Assembly (NCBI GenBank): GCA_023428295.1
Contig: JAEYYV010000266.1
Coordinates: 1-25,259 of the forward strand
DNA: 25,259 bases
Source of the DNA: Pseudomonadota bacterium
GTDB taxonomy: Bacteria; Myxococcota_A; Polyangia; Haliangiales; Haliangiaceae
Direction of reading: 5' to 3'
Below, one piece after another: positions 1 through 8,288 of this stretch. Each line of letters begins with the position of its first letter. Position 1 is the first letter of the stretch. Below the pieces are notes generated by a model. The model searched no databases. It saw only the letters and a list, made by a program, of their open reading frames with translations, and was not told where the DNA came from. The translations under genes were made by a program, and so were the position numbers.

Positions 1-941
1 TCCCACGCCGGCCGCAGCGCCTCCGCGCGACGGCGCAGCGCGAGCTCCGCGCGATCGACTTCTGCGTCCGCGATCGCCGACGAGGCAGCCGCGAGCGCAG
101 CCTCCGCGCTCGCGAGCGCATCTGTGCGCACGGTGGCCTCGGCGCCCCACCGATGTGCCCGCTCGGCCGCCTCGAACCGCTTCTTGGCGGCGAGCTTTGC
201 CTCGTCTGCGAGTGCGAGGTCTCGCTCGACAGCGCGGCGTGCATCGTCGTCGAGGACAGCGATCGCGTGCGCGTACGTGCGACCGCGCGCGAGCGCTTGC
301 TCGGCGAGCGTGGCGCGCAGGTGCGCCGCGACGCTGAGGCGCGAGTAGATCTCGGTGCCCGTCATGCGCTCGAGCAGCTCGCTGCGATCCTTGCCGTCCG
401 CGCGCAGGAACGCCGCGAACTCGCCTTGCGCGAGCAGCGCCGAGCGGCGGAACTGGTCGAACGAAAGGCCGAGGCGCTCGTGAATGGCCTCGAGCGTCTC
501 GGTCTTGGTGCCGCCCAGGCGCTCGTTGCCGTCGAGCGCGATCAGCGAGACCTGCTGCGCTTGAATGGTGCCGTCGGCCTGGTTGCGCGCGCGCCGAACG
601 CTCCATCGCGCGCGATAGCGACGTGCATCTCCGCTCTCGAAGTCCACCTCCGCCCAGCCGTGCGACGCGCCTCGACGAAGGAGCGTGCGCACGTCCTGCG
701 CGCCGAGCGCGAGCGGATCATCCGCGCCGCGTCCGACTTGCACGCGCGAGTGGTTGGTCAGGCGCGGCGTGCGATCGAACAGCGCCACGCACAGCGCGTC
801 GAGCAGCGTGCTCTTGCCCGCGCCCGTGTTGCCGACGATGGCGAACACCCCCGCTGCACCGAGCGGGCCGGTTGCGAGATCGATCTCGAACTCGCCCGCG
901 AGGCTCGCGAGGTTGCAGCCGCGAATGGCGAGGATCCTCAT
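1..941 (-). CDS. sbcC: SbcC exonuclease subunit, N-terminal part (cut by window edge)
   Basis: ATPase subunit of the SbcCD (Rad50-Mre11-type) nuclease, which opens DNA hairpins and trims blocked double-strand ends in the cytoplasm. The visible 313 residues begin MRILAIRGCNLASLAGEFEI, carry a Walker A motif GNTGAGKST at about residues 37-45, and contain the SbcC hallmark block FRRSALLAQGEFAAFLRADG followed by a TGTEIY motif. After this the sequence becomes Ala/Glu/Arg-rich and helical, as expected for the start of the coiled coil. The ATG at 941 is preceded by GAGGTG about five bases upstream, a good ribosome site. It follows sbcD by a 28-bp gap on the same strand, so the two form an operon. 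The gene runs off the left edge; Walker B and the signature motif are not in view. Identification is firm. Confidence 0.95.
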   Translation of the reverse strand, partial: MRILAIRGCNLASLAGEFEIDLATGPLGAAGVFAIVGNTGAGKSTLLDALCVALFDRTPRLTNHSRVQVGRGADDPLALGAQDVRTLLRRGASHGWAEVDFESGDARRYRARWSVRRARNQADGTIQAQQVSLIALDGNERLGGTKTETLEAIHERLGLSFDQFRRSALLAQGEFAAFLRADGKDRSELLERMTGTEIYSRLSVAAHLRATLAEQALARGRTYAHAIAVLDDDARRAVERDLALADEAKLAAKKRFEAAERAHRWGAEATVRTDALASAEAALAAASSAIADAEVDRAELALRRRAEALRPAW

Positions 942-969
942 CGCGCCACCTCGTGTGAGCGCGCGAGCG

Positions 970-2217
970 TCACGAGACCTCCGGGTCGGCGAGATCGCCT
1001 TGCACGTCCGCGAGCAGGCGATCGAAGCCCGCGAGGATCTCCGGCGACGGCGCCTCGACGTGATCGCGCGCCCACAGCCGACCGAACACCTCGCGCGGAT
1101 CGAGCTCCGCGAGGCGACGTGCGACGTGCACGCCATCCGCGAGCGCGCGGCCATCACCGGTGTGCTCGACGTGCAGGTACACGAGGCGCGCGCGCTTGTC
1201 CGCCAGCGCGGTCTCGACGAGCGAGCGCAGCTTGGGCTCTGGCTTCTCGAGCGCGACGACCACCTCGAGATACGGACGCGCGTTGTCCTCGGCCCACTCG
1301 CCATCTGCCGTGCGCTCGCGGAGCGGCAACGCATCCAGCGCGGCGAGCACCTCGCCGAGCGGTGCGGCGCCTCGCGACGGAATCCGCACGATCTCGATCA
1401 CCTGCGGGATCGGCAACGCACGGATCTCCTTCACGCGACCATCGACGAAATCGAGCGCGACCGCTTGGTGCTTGTAGTGCGCTTCGTCCAGCGAGAGCGA
1501 GATGGGCGCGCCCGCGTAGCGAATGGTCTCGCGCATCACGCGCTGCGGCCGATGAATGTGCCCGAGCGCGACGTACGCCAGATCCTCGGGGAACAAACGC
1601 ATCGGCGTGCTCTCGACGCCGCCGATCGACACGCGACGCTCGCTGAGGTACGCCGCGTCCGCGCCCGCGACATAGAGGTGGCCCATGGCGATCATCGCCT
1701 GCCCCTCGGTGCGTCGCGCTCGCATGCCCTCGATCACCTCGGTGTAGACCGCGCCGATGGGATCATCGACGCCGTGGTCGATATCCACGGGCCGCAGGAA
1801 CGGCACCGCCGCGACGATCCCGCGCCCGTTCGCGACGGGGATCAGCGCGCGATCGAGATCGATGGTCCCCGCCTCCGTGCGCGGCAGTCCACCGATGACA
1901 TGCACGCCGAGCTCGCGCAGCACGGGGGACGCGGCGCCGAGGCGCGCCGGCGAATCGTGATTGCCCGCGATCGCGATGACGTCCATGGCCGGACACGCGC
2001 GACGCACCTGCGCGAGAAACTCGAACCACATGCGCTCGGCGCTCGCGGGAGGTGTGGCGCTATCGAAGATGTCCCCTGTGATGAGGAGCGCGTCCGGAAC
2101 CTCCCGCGCGCAGGTGGCGACGAGCCAGGCCAGAAACGCCTGGTGCTCGTCATCCCGCGTGACCTCGCCTCGGAGCGTGTGCCCGAGGTGCCAGTCGGAG
2201 GTGTGGAGGATCCGCAT
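970..2217 (-). CDS. sbcD: SbcD nuclease subunit
   Basis: Metal-dependent (Mre11-family) nuclease partner of SbcC. The protein starts MRILHTSDWHLGH, which is the first phosphoesterase motif (Asp and His metal ligands), followed by LLITGDIFDS and IAGNHDSPARLGAAS, and further on GHLYVAG and ALGHIHRPQ, the His motifs of the same fold. The length of 415 aa is usual for the family. An in-frame ATG five codons upstream (2232) is possible, but the conserved family N-terminus begins at the chosen ATG; neither has a clear ribosome site. It is the first gene of the sbcDC pair. The gap upstream holds a DnaA-box-like 9-mer and a direct repeat (separate entries). Confidence 0.95.
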   Translation of the reverse strand: MRILHTSDWHLGHTLRGEVTRDDEHQAFLAWLVATCAREVPDALLITGDIFDSATPPASAERMWFEFLAQVRRACPAMDVIAIAGNHDSPARLGAASPVLRELGVHVIGGLPRTEAGTIDLDRALIPVANGRGIVAAVPFLRPVDIDHGVDDPIGAVYTEVIEGMRARRTEGQAMIAMGHLYVAGADAAYLSERRVSIGGVESTPMRLFPEDLAYVALGHIHRPQRVMRETIRYAGAPISLSLDEAHYKHQAVALDFVDGRVKEIRALPIPQVIEIVRIPSRGAAPLGEVLAALDALPLRERTADGEWAEDNARPYLEVVVALEKPEPKLRSLVETALADKRARLVYLHVEHTGDGRALADGVHVARRLAELDPREVFGRLWARDHVEAPSPEILAGFDRLLADVQGDLADPEVS

Positions 2218-2260
2218 CGCGAGCCGGACCATCGCATACGGGTCTGACGTTCAGTGGTCC

Positions 2261-2291
2261 CGATCCCGAAGTGATCTCCACGCGATCCCGA
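2261..2291. promoter_or_regulatory. 9-bp direct repeat upstream of sbcD (candidate operator)
   Basis: CGATCCCGA occurs at 2261-2269 and again at 2283-2291, 22 bp apart, about two helical turns, on the same face of the helix. It lies 44-74 bp upstream of the sbcD start. The regulator is unknown; chance repetition in GC-rich DNA is possible. Confidence 0.3.
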
Positions 2292-2292
2292 C

Positions 2293-2301
2293 TTATCCAC
2301 A
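2293..2301 (+). promoter_or_regulatory. DnaA-box consensus 9-mer upstream of sbcDC
   Basis: TTATCCACA matches the strict DnaA-box consensus TTWTNCACA exactly. It stands alone in the 110-bp gap between the lectin gene and sbcD, right after the second copy of the CGATCCCGA direct repeat. One isolated box does not make an origin; a regulatory role for DnaA at sbcDC is possible but unproven. Confidence 0.4.
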
Positions 2302-2342
2302 GGGATGGCGTGGGCTCTTCACGCGACACCCTAGCGGTAGCG

Positions 2343-2990
2343 TCAGAGCTCGCACTCGCAGATCGCCGGATGCATCTCGGTCATGCACAACGTGTCGTTG
2401 AACCGGCGCATCGGCCCCTGGACTTTCACGCAGTCCGAGTTGTTGACGTTGTTCGGCTGACCGATGTCCCACGGCAAGAACGTCTGCGGGTCACCCTTCA
2501 CGTTCAAGAACGTGCCCTCCATCGCCGAATCCGTGACTCCCACCCAATAGTCGCCGGGCAGGAGCGTGTTGATCGCCATCAGCTCCGTGGCGTCGTCGGG
2601 GATCACGAGGTACGCGTTCGCACCATCCGCGGCGCACGCGGTTCGTTGTGTCTCCCAGTTTCCCGTCGTGCTGATCGAGCGATACACGCGATCGGCCGGC
2701 GCGCCGGTGACGGCGGCGTACGTGGCAGGACATGCTGGCGGTGCGTCGATCGCCACGTCGTCCGGTGCATCGACGCCCGCATCGTCGGTGCTGCCACCGA
2801 CGCATTGCCCCGCGTACGTGCCGGCAGAGTCGCCGAAGCGCTGACCGCTCGCGCATCCATCATCACGGAAGCTGCAATAGCCGACCGCTTCACACACGCC
2901 GCCGGCGCACTGCGTGGAGTCGATGCAGTGAAACTCCGTCGCGCGCAGACAGCCCGCGCACGCGAGCGCTGCAAGGAGGATCGCGCGCAT
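2343..2990 (-). CDS. C-type-lectin-like lipoprotein
   Basis: Predicted exported 215-aa protein. The N-terminus MRAILLAALACAGC is a short lipoprotein-type signal with candidate acylated Cys at 11 or 14; neither site is an ideal lipobox. Residues about 22-63 are Cys-rich, 66-86 form an Asp/Ala-rich linker, and 87-215 resemble a C-type lectin domain: GNWETQRTACA, YWVGVTD, WDIGQPNNVNNSDCV (a QPN tripeptide as in calcium/sugar-binding loops) and FNDTLCMTEMHPAICE. Known family members bind carbohydrate or protein surfaces; the ligand here is unknown. Its ATG overlaps the stop of the upstream TPR gene by one base (TGATG), so it is the third, translationally coupled gene of the kinase-TPR-lectin operon. 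It probably acts on the outside of the envelope. Confidence 0.8.
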   Translation of the reverse strand: MRAILLAALACAGCLRATEFHCIDSTQCAGGVCEAVGYCSFRDDGCASGQRFGDSAGTYAGQCVGGSTDDAGVDAPDDVAIDAPPACPATYAAVTGAPADRVYRSISTTGNWETQRTACAADGANAYLVIPDDATELMAINTLLPGDYWVGVTDSAMEGTFLNVKGDPQTFLPWDIGQPNNVNNSDCVKVQGPMRRFNDTLCMTEMHPAICECEL

Positions 2991-3709
2991 CAGAACGCTC
3001 CTCCCCACGACACGATTCCACCACCGCGCGCCGGCACGATCGACAGGCGCGGCTCGGTCTCCATGGGCTGGCGCATCACGATTCGGGTCACACCGTACCC
3101 CACGAGCGCCGCCCCACCGCCGATCAGCACCACGGACAACACGCGCTTGCTCCGCGCACCGTCGACGAGATCCGTGTATGCAGCGTGGTCTGTCGCCCTC
3201 TCGGCGTCGTCGAGATCCTTGCGCGCGCTGATGTACACGAACACGCCCGCGCCCACGGCGACGATCCCTCCGCCGACGAGGCCCGCACCGATCGCATCGC
3301 GGTACCACGGCAGCGACGGAGGTGGCGGCGGTGGCGGCGGCGGACGCACGGGCTCGGGCGGCGGCGGAGGAGGAGGATCCGGTGGCAGCTGCGCTCTGCA
3401 CGTATCGATCGCTTCGCGCGTGTCCTTCGCCGCCGCTTCGCTCGGATTCGTCGCGAGGAACTGCTCGTAGAAGTCGATCGCCTCTTTGCACTGCAGCAGC
3501 TTCACGTGCACCTGCGCGATCGCGTAGAGCAACTCCGGCTGCGGATCCTTCGCGTACGCGTCCTGCAAGCTCTGGAGCGCGGTCGCGTAGTCCCCTTGTT
3601 CGTGCGCCTTCATCGCCTTCGCGACGAGCGCCTTTGCTTCTTGCTTCGGTGTCTTCGCGTGCGCGATCGCAGGTGCGAGCAGCGCAGCGACCAGAATGGC
3701 TTGCTTCAT
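2990..3709 (-). CDS. TPR and proline-rich envelope protein
   Basis: 239-aa protein with a signal-like N-terminus MKQAILVAALLAPAIAHAK (cleavage after AHA likely), TPR-like helices at about 20-105 (AHEQGDYATALQSLQDAYAKD and a second unit around LLYAIAQVHVK to FYEQFLATNP), a proline-rich stretch at 110-134, and two hydrophobic segments at about 139-160 and 190-212. This architecture is common in myxobacteria; the function is unassigned, probably protein-protein interaction at the inner membrane or periplasm. The ATG at 3709 overlaps the kinase stop (ATGA), and its own stop overlaps the lectin start, so it is the middle gene of a coupled operon. An upstream in-frame start at 3742 would bury the signal peptide and is less likely. 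Confidence 0.8.
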   Translation of the reverse strand: MKQAILVAALLAPAIAHAKTPKQEAKALVAKAMKAHEQGDYATALQSLQDAYAKDPQPELLYAIAQVHVKLLQCKEAIDFYEQFLATNPSEAAAKDTREAIDTCRAQLPPDPPPPPPPEPVRPPPPPPPPPSLPWYRDAIGAGLVGGGIVAVGAGVFVYISARKDLDDAERATDHAAYTDLVDGARSKRVLSVVLIGGGAALVGYGVTRIVMRQPMETEPRLSIVPARGGGIVSWGGAF

Positions 3710-6700
3710 TGTTTCTTCGGGAAGAGCGAGTTCGGATCCCACCCATCCTGCTTCTTCGGTGGTGGCTTCTTCGTGACCGGCTTCTTCACCGGCGCTTTCT
3801 TCACGGGTGCCTTCTTCACGACGGGACGATCGGCCACCTTCGCGGTCGTCTTCGTCGGCTTCATCGTCGGGCGCGGCGCGGTCTTCGCGGGCACCGTCTC
3901 CGGCTCTGGGGTCGCCTCCGTCGGCGTCGCCACTCCGGTCGCCTCCATCGAGTCCACCTCGGTGGGCTCCGGCGCGGGCTCTTCAGGCTCGCGCGGCGCC
4001 GGCTTCGCGACGTCGTTCTCGCGCGGCGCAGGCGCATCGCCACCACGCATCGCGAACACGAGGATCGCGATCAGCAGCACGGCCCCCGCGCCCGCCGCGT
4101 AGAGCCAGCGCTTCTTGCTCGCCAACGCAGAGCCGTCGACCGTGGGCGCCGCGGGCATCCACCCCTGCACCGGCGTCGCGGTGGCGGTCGGCGCCGGAAG
4201 TCGATCCTCCGAATGCAGCCGCGGGTAGTCCGAGATCTCGGGCATCAGCGGCGGTGGCGGTAGTGGCGTGATGCGATCTTGCGAGCCCCGCTCGGGCGGA
4301 CCTGATCGCGTCGGCGTCGCGCGCTGGGGAGGAGCCTCGTCGGTCGCCACGTGGGTCGCCAACTCGATCGCCAGCTCGTTCGCGATCTCGTTCGCCCCCT
4401 CGGGCATCACGCTCGTCGGCTCGTCGGCGGCGTCATCGCTGCGCGCGACGCGTCGCGAGCTGTCGCGCTCCACCGTCGGGCCATCGTCGGGCACCTTCGT
4501 CTCGCCGGCCGCTCCGGGGACCCGAGTCGGCCCGTCGTCGATCTCCGTTTGCTCGGCGAACGACGGCGTGTTTGCCGGCTTCGCGTCGACACGCGCATCG
4601 ACGCGCGCATCGACACGTGCATCGACACGCGCGGCCTCCGCAGCGAGCGCCGCCATGACGAGCGACTTCGAGCGAACGACGACCGATGGCTCGTCGGGCT
4701 CGAACGTGTCCGGGTTGTTCCAGATCGATTTCGGCTTGCCCGCGACCTCGCCATGACGACTCGCGAGCGGATCGATCTCCGTCAGCGGATCGGGCTCCTC
4801 GACATCCGGAAGCGGCAGGTTTCTCGACGAGCTCTTCACGCTCGCGAGCACGGGCTCGGCCCCCTGCGGCGCCATCGATCGCGATGACTCGACCACCGGC
4901 GCCATCGCTTGCGACGACATCGCGAGCTGCGGAGGCGCATCGAGCGCCTTCATCGGCGGCGGCGTCTTGCGCGACGTGCCGTCGACCGCGAGTGCTTGCA
5001 TCGGCGGCGGCGTCTTGCGGGTCGCTGCACCGGATGGCGACGCCGCCATCGCCGCCGCAGCTCCGCCCTTCAGCGACGGAAGCTTCGCCGACGGCGTGCT
5101 CGCTGGCGTGCTCGCGGGCTTCTGCGCGAACGCTGTCACGGAGAGGCCCGCGCTCGCCTTCGCACTTGTCGAGGCAGCCGTGCTCGTCGCTGTCGTGGTC
5201 GGCGTTGCACTCGTCCCGGCGGCCTTCGCGCCTGGCGAGGCTGCCGCACTCGTCGCCGAGACCCTCGCAGGCGACGCGGGCGTCGCGGACCCGACCGATG
5301 CTTTCGGCGGTGGCACCGCGCCCTTCGCTGGGATCGGCGTCGCGTCCTTGCGCGGCGCAGGGGTCGAGTCGACCTTCGTTGCCGGCACGGTGGCGCCCCT
5401 CGAAGGTGCTGGCTCGACGGGAATCTCGAGCAGATCCGCAGGATCGACGCGCGTGGACTCGAGATCGAGCGCCGCAGCCGTCGCTTCTGCCGAGCGCGTC
5501 ACCGGGATCTGCACCGTCTTTGTCTTCGCTCGGCGCGTCGGCATCGGCGCGACCGGCACTTGGGTCGTGCGGAACGCGGCCTTGTCGCGCGGGCGGCTCG
5601 CGGGGATGGCGGCCGGGATCCGCACCGGGCCCTCGGGGATGCGCACGGCGGCAGAGCGTTGCTCGCCTAGCGTTTGCGGGATGGCTCTCGTGACAGGCTT
5701 GGTCGCGGGTTGATCGCTGATCGCGTTGTTGCGGGCGCGCGTGATCGGCGAGAGCTTCTTCGCGTTCGGATCCGTGTACGTCTCGAACGAGCCGGTCGGC
5801 GGCGCAGCGAGGCCGGGGTATGCGCCGTCGAAGTCGGGCGACGTGGAGCGCGGGCGATCGTCCTCGCCGAGCCACGGCTCGACGCGGTGACCGAACAGCT
5901 CCTTCATGAACGCCGCGAGGGCGAGCCCCGACGAGCGCAGACCCTCTTGCGAGGCCAGCGTGTCGAGCGCGAAGAACATCTGCTCCGCGGTCTGGTAGCG
6001 CTGCGCGGGATCGCGCGAGAGCGCTTTGAGCACGATCTTGTCGAGCGCCGGCATCACATCGGAGCGCTGGGCGCTCGGCGGCGGCACCTTGGCCTCGACC
6101 ACCGCGGACATCGTGAGGAACTCGTTCTCGCCTTTGAACAGGCGGCGCCCGGTGATCAACTCGAACAGGACGATGCCGAGGGCGAAGACGTCGGAGCGAC
6201 GATCGATGGTGCCACCGACGCACTGCTCGGGCGCCATGTACGGCGCTTTGCCGACGAGCATGCCCGCTTGCGTCTCGGTGCGGCGCATCGCGGCGCGCGC
6301 GATGCCGAAGTCGACGACCTTCACGTTGCCGTCGTAGCCGAGGAGGATGTTCGCCGGCGTGACGTCGCGGTGGACGATGCCGAGTGGTTGGCGATCGGGA
6401 CCGAGCGCCTCGTGCGCGTGATGGAGCGCGCCCGCAACGGAGCACACGATCGAGATCACGTGCTCGAGCGGGACGTGCTCACCGCGCTCGAACAGGCGAC
6501 CGAGCACGCGGCGCAGATCCTCGCCGTGCACGTACTCCATGGCGAAGTACGGCTTGCCGTCGTCTTCGCCGATGTCGTGGACCTGGACGATGTTGTGATG
6601 ATGCAGGGAGGCCGCGAGGCGAGCCTCCGCGAGGAACATGTCGATGAACGCTTCGTCGCGCTCCTGCTCCGCGCGGATCCGTTTGATCACGAAGTGACGC

Positions 6701-6819
6701 TCGAAGCCTTCGAGCCCGCGCGCGCGCGCGAGCAATAGCTCCGCCATGAGCCCGCTAGCGAGATGCTTGACGATCTCGTAGCGACCCAGTTGCGCACCCG
6801 CTGGGACCGTCAGCGCCAC
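3706..6819 (-). CDS. Receptor-type Ser/Thr protein kinase with long linker
   Basis: Large 1037-aa eukaryotic-type kinase. The kinase domain is at about 14-300: ATP-binding Lys46 (FVIKRI), alphaC Glu65, catalytic loop HRDVTPAN at 150-157, DFG at 170-172 and APE at 196-198. The Gly-rich loop is degenerate (LASGLMAE), and Thr replaces the usual Lys of HRDLKPEN, a variant common in myxobacterial kinases. Residues about 330-900 form an Ala/Pro/Thr/Ser-rich linker likely to be disordered, with a tandem ARVD repeat. One membrane helix follows at about 904-926 (WLYAAGAGAVLLIAILVFAM), then a Lys/Pro-rich tail ending PNSLFPKKQ. Topology is cytoplasmic kinase with a short external tail. The start is GTG, because TGA TGA stands immediately upstream in frame. 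First gene of a kinase-TPR-lectin operon, overlapping the next gene by 4 nt. Confidence 0.93.
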   Translation of the reverse strand: MALTVPAGAQLGRYEIVKHLASGLMAELLLARARGLEGFERHFVIKRIRAEQERDEAFIDMFLAEARLAASLHHHNIVQVHDIGEDDGKPYFAMEYVHGEDLRRVLGRLFERGEHVPLEHVISIVCSVAGALHHAHEALGPDRQPLGIVHRDVTPANILLGYDGNVKVVDFGIARAAMRRTETQAGMLVGKAPYMAPEQCVGGTIDRRSDVFALGIVLFELITGRRLFKGENEFLTMSAVVEAKVPPPSAQRSDVMPALDKIVLKALSRDPAQRYQTAEQMFFALDTLASQEGLRSSGLALAAFMKELFGHRVEPWLGEDDRPRSTSPDFDGAYPGLAAPPTGSFETYTDPNAKKLSPITRARNNAISDQPATKPVTRAIPQTLGEQRSAAVRIPEGPVRIPAAIPASRPRDKAAFRTTQVPVAPMPTRRAKTKTVQIPVTRSAEATAAALDLESTRVDPADLLEIPVEPAPSRGATVPATKVDSTPAPRKDATPIPAKGAVPPPKASVGSATPASPARVSATSAAASPGAKAAGTSATPTTTATSTAASTSAKASAGLSVTAFAQKPASTPASTPSAKLPSLKGGAAAAMAASPSGAATRKTPPPMQALAVDGTSRKTPPPMKALDAPPQLAMSSQAMAPVVESSRSMAPQGAEPVLASVKSSSRNLPLPDVEEPDPLTEIDPLASRHGEVAGKPKSIWNNPDTFEPDEPSVVVRSKSLVMAALAAEAARVDARVDARVDARVDAKPANTPSFAEQTEIDDGPTRVPGAAGETKVPDDGPTVERDSSRRVARSDDAADEPTSVMPEGANEIANELAIELATHVATDEAPPQRATPTRSGPPERGSQDRITPLPPPPLMPEISDYPRLHSEDRLPAPTATATPVQGWMPAAPTVDGSALASKKRWLYAAGAGAVLLIAILVFAMRGGDAPAPRENDVAKPAPREPEEPAPEPTEVDSMEATGVATPTEATPEPETVPAKTAPRPTMKPTKTTAKVADRPVVKKAPVKKAPVKKPVTKKPPPKKQDGWDPNSLFPKKQ
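4583..4632 (-). repeat. 12-bp tandem repeat inside the kinase gene
   Basis: About four imperfect 12-bp units (plus-strand type GCGCATCGACAC) encode a run of ARVD tetrapeptides in the kinase linker. Being in-frame multiples of 12 bp, copy number can change without breaking the gene. Located in a low-complexity region. Confidence 0.7.
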
Positions 6820-6869
6820 TCATCACTAGCGTGCGGCGATCTCATGCGTCACGTCAACATTCGGAGGGG

Positions 6870-6881
6870 TACTGACCAGTA
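6870..6881. promoter_or_regulatory. Dyad in the divergent kinase/lipoprotein promoter region
   Basis: TACTG-AC-CAGTA is a perfect 5-bp inverted repeat in the 143-bp gap between the kinase start (minus) and the lipoprotein start (plus). A second small inverted repeat, GTGCG-GGCCT-CGCAC, lies at 6912-6926. The first could be an operator serving both directions. No convincing -35/-10 pair was identified. Confidence 0.25.
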
Positions 6882-6962
6882 ACACTCACCGACGGCGCGC
6901 CGGATGTAGGTGTGCGGGCCTCGCACGTTGACAGACCTCGGGCCCGGGGCGTTACTCGGGAG

Positions 6963-7415
6963 GTGAGAACCCTTCTGGGCTTGGTGTTGGTCTCTGCGTG
7001 CGCGACGAGCCCTGACGCGCCCCTCAGCTCGGCGACGCTGAGCGTGGACACTTCTGTAAGGACCTCCCGCGCGAAGGGAGCGTTCGTCAGCTACGGCGCG
7101 CCGTACCACAAGTGGGGGATCGAGCTCGGCACCATCGAGAGCTGCGCCGGCGACGTGATCGCGGAGATCGAGCTGACGACGCTGTCGAGCATCACCGACC
7201 TGCCCGTCGGAGCGTACGCGCTGCGAACGACCGAGGCGCCCGCGACCGTCCCCAGCGCCTACCTGCGCTACGGGGCCAACACCGGCATCGACGGCATGCT
7301 CGTGATCGAGACCGTCACGCCGACGTTCGTCACCGGCTCGTTCACGGGCACCGCGATGATCGGTGGCGTCGCGACGCCGATCAGCGCGGACTTTGGCTCG
7401 CCCGTTTGCCTGTAG
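6963..7415 (+). CDS. Small lipoprotein of unknown function
   Basis: 150-aa protein starting (GTG) MRTLLGLVLVSAC, an ideal lipobox (LVSAC, Cys13), then about 137 residues rich in Gly, Thr, Val and Ala that look beta-stranded (for example FVTGSFTGTAMIGGVATPISADF). It is expected to be a membrane-anchored periplasmic or surface lipoprotein. I recognise no family. The frame is open back to a GTG at 6912, but that start would put 17 charged residues before the signal peptide. The GGGAG just ahead of the chosen GTG is too close to be a normal ribosome site, so the start is a judgement. It is divergent from the kinase operon and convergent with the next gene. Confidence 0.65.
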   Translation: MRTLLGLVLVSACATSPDAPLSSATLSVDTSVRTSRAKGAFVSYGAPYHKWGIELGTIESCAGDVIAEIELTTLSSITDLPVGAYALRTTEAPATVPSAYLRYGANTGIDGMLVIETVTPTFVTGSFTGTAMIGGVATPISADFGSPVCL

Positions 7416-7455
7416 CTGTCCGGACCGCGGACGGTAGTGTCCGGCACGCGGACAG
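7416..7455. terminator. Two tandem hairpins between convergent genes
   Basis: GTCCGgaccgCGGAC (7418-7432) and GTCCGgcacgCGGAC (7439-7453) are two near-identical inverted repeats. In addition, outer CTGTCCG (7416-7422) can pair with CGGACAG (7449-7455), giving an alternative single long stem. The element fills the gap between the stop at 7415 and the opposing stop at 7460. No T-tract is present, so it would be a non-canonical bidirectional terminator or a protein-binding repeat. Confidence 0.45.
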
Positions 7456-7459
7456 TCTG

Positions 7460-8242
7460 TTAGTCGAACTTTGTCGAGCTTGGCGTTTGCACCTCGCGCA
7501 AGAATGCCTCCTCGCTCGCCGATAGCGGGCGACCTTTGAGACGCTCGAGCTCGTCGCGCGACAGACCGCCGACCTTCTGGCGGTGACGCGCCATCGCGAC
7601 GTGGGCCCGCGCGATCGATGCCGTCACGTCCTCCACCGTCTCGAACGGCATCGGAGCGCGGCCCGGGTACGCCTTCAGCAGCTCCGTGATGCGCGCTTCG
7701 TGGCGCGCGATGATCTCGGACATCGTCGATTGCAGCGGCAGCCGCTCGACCTTCGCCTCGGGCGGTGGCTCGAGCCGGTCGACACCCTGCGTGTTGCTCG
7801 TGACGAGGAAGCTGCCCTGCACTTCGCTGACGAGCTCGAGTACGCGCAGGTGCCGCGGATAGAGCTGCACGAGCTGGAGCAGCGACACGACCACGCCGCG
7901 CGGGTGCAGGTGATACGCGGACGCGCGGATCATTCCGCCCGCGTCGACCATGATCCGCATGAACGTGCGGTTCTGCGGATAGATCCGCGAGAGCGTGAGG
8001 TCCTCGACGTCGGCCAAGAATCGATAGCCACGCGACGCGAGCTCCTTGCGCACGCGCTCGTAGAACTCCATGTCCGCCTCGGGAAACGACGCGGGCTCGA
8101 CGCGCGCGAGCTCGTGCGGCTCGCCATACACCGCGTCGAGCCGCGCGCGCAGGGCCGCGCCGCCAAGTCCCGACGGCCTGCGCAGGCCGAGCGCGAACGC
8201 GACGACGAGCCAGAGGCTCATCATGAGGAAGAACACTTCCAC
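7460..8242 (-). CDS. Membrane-anchored protein of unknown function
   Basis: About 260 aa with the proposed GTG start (MEVFFLMMSLWLVVAFALGLRR): one N-terminal membrane helix at residues 4-20, then a soluble region with mixed helix and strand (FYERVRKELASRGYRFLADV, FMRIMVDAGGMIRASAYHLHP) and a helical C-terminal part (IIARHEARITELLKAYPG; LSRDELERLKGRPLSASEEAFL). I do not recognise the family. The frame remains open to 8377, and an ATG at 8296 or 8224 could be the true start; none has a clear ribosome site, so the N-terminus is uncertain. It is divergent from the dehydratase gene. Confidence 0.65.
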   Translation of the reverse strand: MEVFFLMMSLWLVVAFALGLRRPSGLGGAALRARLDAVYGEPHELARVEPASFPEADMEFYERVRKELASRGYRFLADVEDLTLSRIYPQNRTFMRIMVDAGGMIRASAYHLHPRGVVVSLLQLVQLYPRHLRVLELVSEVQGSFLVTSNTQGVDRLEPPPEAKVERLPLQSTMSEIIARHEARITELLKAYPGRAPMPFETVEDVTASIARAHVAMARHRQKVGGLSRDELERLKGRPLSASEEAFLREVQTPSSTKFD

Positions 8243-8288
8243 GCGCGCATTGTGCCACGCACGCTGCGGATGCGGGACCCGCGCGTGG

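Noticed and set aside
153..1646. Long plus-strand open frame opposite sbcC/sbcD
   Set aside because: Arg/Ala-rich translation without domains, mirrored by well-identified minus-strand genes; high GC leaves antisense frames open.
2293..2301. Replication origin at the DnaA box
   Set aside because: Only one box, no AT-rich unwinding region and no dnaA/dnaN/gyrB neighbours.
4583..4632. CRISPR-like repeat
   Set aside because: The 12-bp units have no spacers and are in-frame coding repeats.
5674..6738. Plus-strand open frame of about 350 codons opposite the kinase domain
   Set aside because: Composition is Arg/His/Val/Glu-rich noise and the opposite strand encodes all kinase motifs.
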